From NCBI GenBank assembly GCA_964572065.1, contig CAZNER010000067.1, forward strand, positions 1 through 11,070: a stretch of DNA of 11,070 nt, in the 5' to 3' direction. Below are positions 1-6,506 of the stretch, in pieces. How positions within the stretch are numbered: position 1 is the stretch's first letter; every line of letters starts with the position of its first letter. Below the pieces are notes generated by a model that was given only the letters and a program-made list of their open reading frames with translations, did no database searches and had not been told where the DNA came from. The translations under genes were made by a program, and so were the position numbers. This stretch comes from CAZNER01 sp964572065 (GTDB lineage Bacteria; Patescibacteriota; Dojkabacteria; JAHIVN01).

Positions 1-1
1 T

Positions 2-1324
2 GATTCAAATGACTATTATTCATCAAGAAATTATACTAGCAGATTAGTTGATAATAATTTAATATTTTATATGCCATACTATTTATTTACATGGGATTAT
101 TCAGAAGATGAAGAATATTACCGTAAGACTAGTTTACCAGAGATAAAAAAATGGATAAAAGATAACGAAACAACAGAAGGAGAAGATATACTTGACAAGA
201 CAGATATCTATAAGCCTATTCAAGATACACTTTATCCTACACTACATACAGTTGTAACATGCGATTTAAGTAGTTCGAACCTCGATTGTAATGCTCAGGC
301 TATTTTAGGTCCTTACTCTAGAAATTTCTACGTTTCAAATAATGCTATTTATATTTGGACTTCTGAAGATCCATATGAATATTATTACAGTGATGAAAGT
401 GATACAGATAAAGATAAAACTTACTCATATTTATATAGAATTCCTTTAAAGGAAAACTCTGCATTAGTACTCCAAGCAGATGGAGCTCCAATTGATCAAT
501 TTTCTTTTAAAGAAGACTCTGATGGATATTTAAATGTATTTGTAAGAGAGAACACTGCTGGCGAAGGTATGTGGAATTCAGAAGTAACTTCCGGAGGAGT
601 TGCATTAATGAGAGTTTCAATCAATGAATTCTCAAATACTCCAAGACTTATATCTAGAAATTCTTTTACAATTTTAACTGAACCTGAAGGGTATACTATT
701 CAAAATAGATATGTTGGTGATTATTTACTATATGGAAGCGGAAGTAATTGGTATTATGACGAGAGTGCTGATAATTATATTTATATTAAAAATTATAAAA
801 CTGATGAAAATATCCAGACTCTCGAATTAAATCATAGTATTGATCGTATAGATGTAATGGGAGATGGCGCTGTTGTAGTTGGAAATAATGATGAAGATCT
901 CAAATTTAGTTCTCTTGAATTATCTGGGAAATCTAAAATAACTGATGTATATATAGTAGAAAATGCAGTTCAAGGAGAATTAAGGAGCCACGGATTCTTT
1001 TATAAAGATGATATTAGTACTTTAGGACTACCAATAAGAAAAGAGAACGAATCCTATGAACACCTATTTAATGAATCAGCAGAAATCTTATTTCTAAATG
1101 TAAACAATAATAGAGAATTTATTAATATGGGATCTCTTGAAGCTGATCCACCTCGAGAAGAAAATGATAACTGTGAATTTTCATGCGTAGATTGGTATGG
1201 CAATTCAAGACCAATATTTTACAATGATAGAATATTTGCTCTAATGGGATACGAAATAGTTGAAGGAAAAATCACCAACAATGTAATAAATGAACTTAAT
1301 AGAGTTAATTATTTTTCAGAATAA
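2..1324 (+). CDS. Beta-propeller domain protein, 3' part (secreted, PF09826-like)
   Basis: The frame is open from base 2, so the gene begins left of the window; the ATG at 71 is internal. About 440 codons are visible, ending in TAA. The protein is acidic and rich in Tyr, Asn, Asp and Ser, as is usual for extracellular proteins. It has recurring short beta-strand blocks such as SRLVDNNLIFYMPYYL, GPYSRNFYVSNNAIYIWTS and VGDYLLYGSGSNW, each with the 'hydrophobic strand, turn, YIY/IYIW' pattern of propeller blades. The order 'serine-rich strand, LVDNNLIF, then a PYY segment' resembles the secreted C-terminal beta-propeller family (PF09826/COG4880), often found as surface proteins in CPR bacteria and archaea. 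No catalytic motif is visible; a binding or surface role is inferred. The missing N-terminus should carry the signal peptide or membrane anchor. It converges with the yggT-like gene 2 nt away. Confidence 0.7.
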   Translation, partial: DSNDYYSSRNYTSRLVDNNLIFYMPYYLFTWDYSEDEEYYRKTSLPEIKKWIKDNETTEGEDILDKTDIYKPIQDTLYPTLHTVVTCDLSSSNLDCNAQAILGPYSRNFYVSNNAIYIWTSEDPYEYYYSDESDTDKDKTYSYLYRIPLKENSALVLQADGAPIDQFSFKEDSDGYLNVFVRENTAGEGMWNSEVTSGGVALMRVSINEFSNTPRLISRNSFTILTEPEGYTIQNRYVGDYLLYGSGSNWYYDESADNYIYIKNYKTDENIQTLELNHSIDRIDVMGDGAVVVGNNDEDLKFSSLELSGKSKITDVYIVENAVQGELRSHGFFYKDDISTLGLPIRKENESYEHLFNESAEILFLNVNNNREFINMGSLEADPPREENDNCEFSCVDWYGNSRPIFYNDRIFALMGYEIVEGKITNNVINELNRVNYFSE

Positions 1325-1326
1325 TA

Positions 1327-2118
1327 TTATTTATTCTTTGTTCTATTTTCAGTTTCTTGCTGATCCTGCGTATTATTGTACACATTTATAGTAGGAGCTG
1401 TACTATTTGAATTATTAGGATTATCTTGCTGTTGTAAATCTGATCTACTTGGCTGAGTATTAGTTGACTGTGGAGATATATTATTATTTGGCTGTATAAT
1501 CTGCTCACCTCTCTGAGTATTTAACGAGTTTTTTGATCCTTCTTTAAAAATTTCAATTAATAGTTTATCTGATGCGAAATCAACTATTATAATTATTATC
1601 AATGCTATAAAAGTAGCAGTTTCAAATATTATGTTATCATGTCCAAAAGATGGCAATATACCTTTAAATGGCTCATATACAGGAGATGATATAGCGTATA
1701 ATAATGTAATAAATCCGCTTTTACCAGCTCCAATTAGTTTAAAAACTAATCTTAAAGCTAATATACTTTCAATAATTTTAAATCCAGTTTCAATTATTCT
1801 TTTTACTTTATTACTTACTTTATCCTCAAGTACACCAATAATGATATTTAGAACTGCAAGAGCAATAACAGAGTATATAATTATTGCTATTAATGAATTT
1901 ATCTCAAATATAATGTTTCCTGAAGATAAATCCTCAACAGTCCCATCAAAAGGAATATATAAAGGATCAGATAAGTTATACCAAAATTCAACAAATGTAC
2001 TCATTGTACTTGCTCCTATGAGCTTAAGCAGTATTCTTATCAAAATAATTATCTCAAATAATCCAAATATAAATAAAACAATACCTTTTAATATCTTTTT
2101 TATCTGTGTACTTTCCAT
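1327..2118 (-). CDS. YggT-family membrane protein with two YggT repeats and a Q/N/S-rich tail
   Basis: A 263-residue protein with about four membrane segments (roughly 12-34, 72-95, 112-130 and 165-185). It contains two copies of the YggT pattern: RILLKLIGA (28-36) followed by DPLYIPFDG (51-59), and RLVFKLIGA (123-131) followed by SPVYEPFKG (145-153). This matches the usual tandem-repeat YggT architecture (YlmG/CCB3 relatives), implicated in cell division, osmotic tolerance and membrane-protein assembly. Residues 198-263 form a low-complexity Gln/Asn/Ser/Thr tail that the core family lacks and that is probably disordered. It is the last gene of the ftsW-murG-yggT run, 36 nt after murG, which supports a division-related role. 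The start is ATG with no Shine-Dalgarno site. The long plus-strand frame over it is an AT-driven shadow. Confidence 0.82.
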   Translation of the reverse strand: MESTQIKKILKGIVLFIFGLFEIIILIRILLKLIGASTMSTFVEFWYNLSDPLYIPFDGTVEDLSSGNIIFEINSLIAIIIYSVIALAVLNIIIGVLEDKVSNKVKRIIETGFKIIESILALRLVFKLIGAGKSGFITLLYAISSPVYEPFKGILPSFGHDNIIFETATFIALIIIIIVDFASDKLLIEIFKEGSKNSLNTQRGEQIIQPNNNISPQSTNTQPSRSDLQQQDNPNNSNSTAPTINVYNNTQDQQETENRTKNK

Positions 2119-2154
2119 TTTATTAAAATTAAATCTAAACTATTATAATTCGAT

Positions 2155-3315
2155 TTATTCTATCATCTTAATTGTTTCATTAGCAATTATCTCAGATGCT
2201 TTTAAATTAATCATATCCTTTGCCTTACTAATAGTCTTTTTTAATGACTTTTCATTAAAATCCTTTCCTTTTTTTATTAATTTAAAAGCTTTATCTATAT
2301 ATTTTTTTAATATTTTCGGCTTTAAATCCTTTTCTTCAATTATTTTTCCTAATCCTATTTTTTCTATCTTCTTAGCATTCTCAAACTGTTCATTATTTAA
2401 ACTCCATGAAATAGGTATAAGAATAGCAGGTTTTCCGAGAGCAAATATTTCAGTCATAGTATTTGCTCCAGCTCTACTAATAATTATATCAGCTTTATTA
2501 AATATCTCTCCTATTTCTATACCAAAGACATGTCCTTTAACAATATAATTGCCTTTTGTTTTACCAGTCAAAGATTTTTCAATTCTATCGCATTCTTCAA
2601 AATCTTTCGTAACAGTAGTTATACCTGTTTGATGTATTACATTATATTTTTCAAGCAGTTTTTTTATTATACTTTTAATATTTTGATTAATTATATGAGA
2701 CCCCTGATTACCACCAGTAACGTATATAGTCTTCAATTTCATATTTAAATTATAATTATTCGTCTCACTTATTAATACTTCTTTTCTAACTGGATTTCCA
2801 GTTAATATTACTTTATTTTCGGTAAAATACTTCTTTGATTCTTCCCACGAAATAAATATTTTTTTAGAGAATTTTGATATAAATTTATTTGCCTTTCCTA
2901 CAATAATAGTCTGTTCATGTGTTACTGATGGAATATCTAGAAACCATCCTGCTAAAACTATAGGAACAGCAATATAACCTCCGAATGAAATAATTATTTT
3001 TGGTTTTGTTTTAATTAATAAAAATATTGATTGTATAAAACCTATAGGTATTTTGATTATATTTATTATTGATTCAATTAGTGTTTTTAAACTATTAAAT
3101 TTAATTACCTTACCTGTCGTTATATCAATAAATGGTATTTCTAAATCATTTTTAATCACATTATACTCAGCACTATCATTTTTATCTTTCTTCATAGTCT
3201 TTCTTCTTCCCACCCATATAAAAGAATCATAACCTCTTCTTCTTAATTCATTAATAATAGACATAGCCGGAGTTAAATGTCCTCCTGTAATTAGAATTGT
3301 TTTTTCTCTCTTCAT
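2155..3315 (-). CDS. murG: MurG: UDP-GlcNAc:undecaprenyl-PP-MurNAc-pentapeptide GlcNAc transferase
   Basis: MurG adds GlcNAc to lipid I on the inner membrane face, making lipid II for peptidoglycan. The 386-residue protein has a GT-B fold layout. The N-terminal loop is ITGGHLTPAMSI (9-20). FGGY (111-114) and the HEQ motif (133-135) follow, then GNPVR (173-177). The second glycine loop is GGNQGSHIIN (201-210). The UDP-GlcNAc-binding signature is SRAGANTMTEI (280-290), followed by NEQFENAKKIE (308-318). Length is slightly above the usual 350-370. The first loop is shortened: most MurG proteins have GGTGGHxxPA, while here only TGGHLTPA is present, a form I associate with CPR relatives. The histidine expected to be important (His13) is kept. 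It lies 17 nt after ftsW and 36 nt before the yggT-like gene. It begins with ATG without a Shine-Dalgarno site. Confidence 0.92.
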   Translation of the reverse strand: MKREKTILITGGHLTPAMSIINELRRRGYDSFIWVGRRKTMKKDKNDSAEYNVIKNDLEIPFIDITTGKVIKFNSLKTLIESIINIIKIPIGFIQSIFLLIKTKPKIIISFGGYIAVPIVLAGWFLDIPSVTHEQTIIVGKANKFISKFSKKIFISWEESKKYFTENKVILTGNPVRKEVLISETNNYNLNMKLKTIYVTGGNQGSHIINQNIKSIIKKLLEKYNVIHQTGITTVTKDFEECDRIEKSLTGKTKGNYIVKGHVFGIEIGEIFNKADIIISRAGANTMTEIFALGKPAILIPISWSLNNEQFENAKKIEKIGLGKIIEEKDLKPKILKKYIDKAFKLIKKGKDFNEKSLKKTISKAKDMINLKASEIIANETIKMIE

Positions 3316-3332
3316 AAATCGGTTTTGTAATT

Positions 3333-4523
3333 TTACTTTTTAGAATACCTGCTTATATTTAATAATATACCAACTGCAGTTAAAATAACAACCATAGAAC
3401 TACCTCCATATGAAAAAAAGGGTAGGGGAATACCAGTTAAAGGACCTAATGCAACATTTGCGGCAATATTTAAAAACGCTTGTAAACCTATCCAAACGGT
3501 TATTCCTACAGCCAATAATGATCCCAGTTTATCAGGTGTATTTTTTGCAATTTTTATCCCTTGATTTATAAATAGAAGAAATGATAATACTAATATGACA
3601 TCACCCACAAAACCAAATTCCTCAGCAAAAACAGCAAAAATTGTGTCTGTAAATGCACTATTCCCAACAAGATAGAAAAACTTCTGTCTGGATTCACCAA
3701 AACCTACGCCAAATAACCCTCCTGAACCAATAGCTATTAGAACTTGATTTATCTGATATCCTGCACCAAATGGGTCTGAAACATTTCCGCTTTTCAATGT
3801 TTCTAAAAAAGTCTGCACTCTTCTTAATCTATAAGGGAATATCACAGCTGCACTAATCCCAACTATCATCATAATTGCTATAATGAAAAAGGATCCAATT
3901 GTATGAATCACATCATTTCCAGATATAAAATATACTATTAAAGCTGTAGCTCCTACAACTGCTGTCGTACCCAGATCCGGCTCAATTACAATCAAAAAAC
4001 ATATTAAAATTAATATAATAGAAAAAGGAAGTAACTCTGTTTTCAAGTGATTTTTAAAAGACTCTTTTACATTCTTTGTTTGCTTTGGTCTTTGTTTTGA
4101 TAACCAGCTAGCTAAATATAATGTAAATGTCAGCTTTGCTAACTCTGATGGTTGTATATTTAAATCACCAACCGAAAACCATCTCTTACTTCCAAATACA
4201 ACCGGTCCTATTAGAACTACTAACACTAATAACACTATAGTAGTAACTATAGCAGGAATAACTATCTTAGGATAATTGTGATAATCAAACATATAAGCTA
4301 AAACTGCAAAAAAAGTTCCAATCCCGACCCAAATCAGCTGAAATTTTAGAAATCGGAATTGATCATTATAAGTATCTGCCGCTACGATTACACTTGCATC
4401 ATAAACCATAACTAATCCAAATAGTACTAATACTATAACTAAAAAAAGCAGTAAATAATCAGGAGAACCTTGGGTAAATAATCTTTGTTTTGTACGTTTT
4501 AAAAAACTTCTTCTTCGCTTCAT
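3333..4523 (-). CDS. ftsW: FtsW/RodA/SpoVE-family (SEDS) peptidoglycan glycosyltransferase
   Basis: A 396-residue polytopic membrane protein with a basic cytoplasmic N-terminus (MKRRRSFLKRTKQR) and about ten hydrophobic segments. SEDS hallmarks are present: QPSELAKL (124-131), EPDLGTT (181-187), INQVLIAIGSGGLFGVGFG (258-276), the catalytic-loop region TDTIFAVFAEEFGF (292-305) with Asp293 where SEDS enzymes keep their essential aspartate, and FFSYGGSSM (369-377). SEDS proteins polymerise lipid II into glycan strands, FtsW at the septum with a class B penicillin-binding protein. The choice of FtsW over RodA rests on the pairing with murG in a division-type cluster; no PBP gene is in view. It is the first gene of the operon and starts 61 nt from the divergent DUF1858 gene. 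The start is ATG with no Shine-Dalgarno site. Confidence 0.9.
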   Translation of the reverse strand: MKRRRSFLKRTKQRLFTQGSPDYLLLFLVIVLVLFGLVMVYDASVIVAADTYNDQFRFLKFQLIWVGIGTFFAVLAYMFDYHNYPKIVIPAIVTTIVLLVLVVLIGPVVFGSKRWFSVGDLNIQPSELAKLTFTLYLASWLSKQRPKQTKNVKESFKNHLKTELLPFSIILILICFLIVIEPDLGTTAVVGATALIVYFISGNDVIHTIGSFFIIAIMMIVGISAAVIFPYRLRRVQTFLETLKSGNVSDPFGAGYQINQVLIAIGSGGLFGVGFGESRQKFFYLVGNSAFTDTIFAVFAEEFGFVGDVILVLSFLLFINQGIKIAKNTPDKLGSLLAVGITVWIGLQAFLNIAANVALGPLTGIPLPFFSYGGSSMVVILTAVGILLNISRYSKK

Positions 4524-4565
4524 ACTTACATTGTATACGAAAAATTAGTTTTGTTAAAACTTCTT

Positions 4566-4574
4566 TGATATAAT
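4566..4574 (+). promoter_or_regulatory. Extended -10 promoter for the DUF1858 gene, apparently leaderless
   Basis: TGA followed by a perfect TATAAT (4569-4574) is an extended -10 box. A start seven bases downstream would fall near 4581, only about 4 nt before the ATG at 4585, giving an essentially leaderless mRNA. The -35 is weak: TTAGTT at 4545-4550 with an 18-nt spacer. The 15-mer at 4563-4577 is repeated exactly at 10385-10399. Confidence 0.6.
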
Positions 4575-4584
4575 TATCAACTAT

Positions 4585-4800
4585 ATGAGGAATAAAATAG
4601 CAAGAAAATGGACTATATCTAAGATAATTAGAATTTGTCCCAAATCATTAAATCTTTTCACGGAATACGGTTTTCATTGTGTAGCATGTCCTTTAGCACA
4701 AAATGAAACACTAGAGCAGGCTGCTGTAGCTCATGGCTTAGATGAAAATGCTGTTAAAAAAATGATTGAAGAGCTAAATGATATTGAAAAAGAGATTTAA
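4585..4800 (+). CDS. DUF1858-family small protein with CxxC redox motif
   Basis: A 71-residue soluble protein matching the DUF1858 / 'hybrid cluster protein-associated redox disulfide' family (PF08984, related to the ScdA N-terminal domain). Its order is the family's: WTISKIIRICPKSLNLFTEYGFHC-type helix and loop, then HCVACPL with Cys32 and Cys35, then ETLEQAAVAHGLDENAV and a final acidic helix. The two cysteines are the family's proposed redox pair; the biochemical role is not settled, with suggested links to iron-sulfur or nitric-oxide stress metabolism. Length is normal for a stand-alone member. There is no Shine-Dalgarno site, and the extended -10 box is 10 nt upstream. It is divergent from ftsW and converges with the FKBP gene, 4 nt away, so it is probably monocistronic. 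Confidence 0.85.
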   Translation: MRNKIARKWTISKIIRICPKSLNLFTEYGFHCVACPLAQNETLEQAAVAHGLDENAVKKMIEELNDIEKEI

Positions 4801-4804
4801 TAAA

Positions 4805-5326
4805 CTATTCTACAATTTCTATCAATTCAACTTCAAAAATTAATCCTGCATTTGGTGGAATACTTGAAGAACCAATTTCTCCATAACCTAATTCAGAGGG
4901 TATAGATAATTTTCTCTTTCCTCCAACTTTCATGCCTATCAATCCTTCATCCCACCCCTCTATAACACTCCCTTCACCTATTGTAAACTCAAATGGCTCA
5001 CCTCTATCATATGAGCTGTCAAATTGAGTTCCATCAATCAGAGTACCTATATAATGAACTTTTAATACGTCTCCCTCTTTTACTTCAATACCATTACCAA
5101 CCTCAATATCTTCTACAATAAACTCTTCAAAATCTCCAGTACTATCAGATGTTGATTCCATAGACTCAGCTAACTCTTCAAGTTCTTCCTGAGTATATTC
5201 TTCATAACCATCTTCGTTACTATCTGTAGGGTTTGTCTTATCCATAATAAATATAAATAATACTGAAAATATAATAATAGGTAGAATTATCATCAAATAT
5301 CTTTTTAATGATTTTCTTTTTATCAT
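4805..5326 (-). CDS. Membrane-anchored FKBP-type peptidyl-prolyl cis-trans isomerase
   Basis: A 173-residue protein (numbering from the ATG at 5326) acting as a proline-isomerising folding factor outside the membrane. Residues 1-9 are basic, 10-28 form one transmembrane or signal-anchor helix, 33-70 are a very acidic Glu/Asp/Ser linker, and 71-173 are an FKBP domain. Active-site residues known from FKBP12 are all visible: Tyr92 (VHYIGTL), Phe102-Asp103 (QFDSS), Val121-Ile122 and Trp125 (VIEGWDEGL), Tyr148 (ELGYG) and Phe164 (IFEVELI). The frame can extend to a TTG at 5335, but ATG at 5326 is the better start and leaves the basic N-terminus intact. Neither has a Shine-Dalgarno site. It ends in TAG and has no signal-peptidase cysteine, so it is a membrane anchor rather than a lipoprotein. 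It is downstream of the tRNA block on the same strand. Confidence 0.9.
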   Translation of the reverse strand: MIKRKSLKRYLMIILPIIIFSVLFIFIMDKTNPTDSNEDGYEEYTQEELEELAESMESTSDSTGDFEEFIVEDIEVGNGIEVKEGDVLKVHYIGTLIDGTQFDSSYDRGEPFEFTIGEGSVIEGWDEGLIGMKVGGKRKLSIPSELGYGEIGSSSIPPNAGLIFEVELIEIVE

Positions 5327-5382
5327 GGATTTCAAATTAATATTTAAAATAATTCAAAAAAATATTTTATAAAAATTAAAAA

Positions 5383-5560
5383 GCGACAGACAGGATTCAC
5401 TGCTCTGCTTCGTTTTACTCAGCTTCCCAGTACTAATTCCACTTACGAATTTACTTCATTCCATTTGTAAATTCGAGTGTCATTGAGCGAACCCCGTATA
5501 ACTTCGATTGTAACTGGTACTCGCTGGCGACCTTCCGCCATTGGCGGACGTTCTAACCAC
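5383..5560 (-). pseudogene. Decayed tRNA-Gly copy split by a ~125-nt hairpin-rich insertion
   Basis: On the minus strand, 5560-5524 reads like the anticodon-arm region of the intact tRNA-Gly: GGTTAGAACG against GGCTAGAACG, a replaced anticodon arm (TCCGCC-AAT-GGCGGA, a perfect 6-bp hairpin), then AAGGTCGCC, identical. After 125 nt (5523-5399) the 3' part returns as GAATCCTGTCTGTCGC against GAATCCGGTCTGCCGC, followed by the same TTTTTAAT trailer. The break falls in the T-loop. The 5' acceptor arm and first half of the D arm are missing and the T stem no longer pairs, so it cannot be a working tRNA as it stands. The insertion contains a 9-bp hairpin (5446-5454 with 5467-5475, 12-nt loop), extended by CACT/AGTG across a 2-nt bulge. 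A tandem duplication hit by an insertion, or an old integration scar, are the two readings. It also covers most of the gap between tRNA-Gly and the FKBP gene. Confidence 0.5.
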
Positions 5561-5592
5561 ATTATTTAATTAACTAACATTAGAGATTAAAA

Positions 5593-5666
5593 AGCGGCAG
5601 ACCGGATTCGAACCGGCGACCTTTTCCTTGGCAAGGAAACGTTCTAGCCAACTGAACTACTGCCGC
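5593..5666 (-). tRNA. tRNA-Gly (anticodon GCC)
   Basis: A complete 74-nt cloverleaf. Acceptor stem GCGGCAG/CTGCCGC, D stem GTTC/GAAC, anticodon stem TTTCC/GGAAA around the loop TTGCCAA (anticodon GCC, reading GGC and GGU), and T arm GCCGG-TTCGAAT-CCGGT. The discriminator is U, as expected for bacterial tRNA-Gly. CCA is not encoded. The flanks are complementary (GATTAAAAA at 5585-5593 and TTTTTAATC at 5667-5675), so the acceptor helix can extend to 16 bp in the precursor. Confidence 0.97.
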
Positions 5667-5694
5667 TTTTTAATCTTTACAGAACTTTTCAAAA

Positions 5695-5768
5695 TGGACG
5701 AGATAGGAATCGAACCTATGACCTTTCGGATGTAAACCGAATGCTCTAACCAGCTGAGCTACTCGTCC
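5695..5768 (-). tRNA. tRNA-Val (anticodon TAC)
   Basis: A complete 74-nt cloverleaf. Acceptor stem GGACGAG/CTCGTCC, D stem GCTC/GAGC, anticodon stem TTCGG/CCGAA around the loop TTTACAT (anticodon UAC, reading GUA and GUG), and a standard T arm with TTCGATT. The discriminator is A, as for bacterial tRNA-Val. CCA is not encoded. It lies 28 nt upstream of tRNA-Gly on the same strand and is probably co-transcribed with it. Confidence 0.97.
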
Positions 5769-5788
5769 GAATATTATCTAAATAAGGA

Positions 5789-5817
5789 TTTATATATTTT
5801 ACTATATCTATAAACAA
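5789..5817 (-). promoter_or_regulatory. Candidate promoter of the tRNA-Val/tRNA-Gly unit
   Basis: On the minus strand TTGTTT (5817-5812) and TATAAA (5794-5789) are 17 nt apart. Initiation would be near 5782, about 14 nt before the tRNA-Val 5' end. The surrounding DNA is very AT-rich, so chance matches are likely and support is only moderate. The rest of 5769-5903 shows no gene or clear structure. Confidence 0.35.
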
Positions 5818-5903
5818 TCAAGCAAGGAAACTTTATATATAAAAATCACTAAATTTGTTAGAATATTCAAAATAAATATATTTTTTATTTTACAGTAATA
5901 CTT

Positions 5904-6503
5904 ATGAATAATATCGGAATAGATTTAGATGATGTACTTGCTAACTTTAATAACGGCTGGTTATCATACTATAATAATAAATATCAAACTAATTACAAAT
6001 TCTCACAAATAAATAATTATGATCTTGAAAAAGTTTTTAAAACAAAAAAAGATGTTATGATAAGAAGAATTAAAAACTTTTATAGAACAAAAATATTTGA
6101 AGAATTAAAACCCATAAATGGCACCAAATCGGTAATTAACAAAATAAATAAAATTTCAACAATATCAGTTATAACATCACGCCCACTATGGTTAGAAGAA
6201 AAAACTAAAAATTGGCTTAACAAGCATTTTGGAAAAAAATTCGATAATATTATTTTATCAAATCAATTTGGAAATAAATCAATGAAAAATTTAATTACAA
6301 AAGCACAAATCTGCAAAGACCAAAATATAAATATCATGATAGAAGATGCTCCTACATATTCGATATCAATTGCCAAGACAGGAACTAAAGTACTATTATT
6401 TGATAGACCTTGGAATAGAGATATTCCAAACGGAAAGAATATAACAAGAGTGAAATCATGGAAAGAAATTGACTGCTATATTTCCAATAATTGCAGTTTA
6501 TAA
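5904..6503 (+). CDS. HAD-superfamily 5'(3')-deoxyribonucleotidase-like protein (NT5C family)
   Basis: A 199-residue soluble protein with the HAD hydrolase motifs of the NT5C/NagD-like nucleotidase group (PF06941). Motif I is GIDLDDVLA (5-13), with Asp7 as nucleophile and Asp9 as acid/base. A helical cap follows (about 14-75). Motif II is SVITSRP (88-94), with Thr91/Ser92. The 'IMIEDAP' segment (144-150) carries Glu147-Asp148 for Mg2+ binding. 'VLLFDRPWNR' (163-172) is also typical of this family, whose members remove phosphate from (deoxy)nucleotides and related monophosphates in the cytosol. The exact substrate cannot be read. It begins with ATG, without a Shine-Dalgarno site, after about 135 nt of AT-rich spacer. 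It ends 3 nt from the convergent ABC permease gene and looks monocistronic. Its composition is even more Asn/Lys/Ile-rich than its neighbours. Confidence 0.8.
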   Translation: MNNIGIDLDDVLANFNNGWLSYYNNKYQTNYKFSQINNYDLEKVFKTKKDVMIRRIKNFYRTKIFEELKPINGTKSVINKINKISTISVITSRPLWLEEKTKNWLNKHFGKKFDNIILSNQFGNKSMKNLITKAQICKDQNINIMIEDAPTYSISIAKTGTKVLLFDRPWNRDIPNGKNITRVKSWKEIDCYISNNCSL

Positions 6504-6506
6504 AAT

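Noticed and set aside
1631..2548. Long plus-strand open frame (305 codons) over yggT and the end of murG
   Set aside because: It lies antisense to two recognised genes, has no family features, and its hydrophobic Ile/Leu/Asn/Ser make-up is what AT-rich coding DNA gives on the opposite strand.
2530..2748. Plus-strand open frame of 72 codons opposite murG
   Set aside because: Antisense to a conserved MurG region and low in complexity (Phe/Ile/Tyr-rich).
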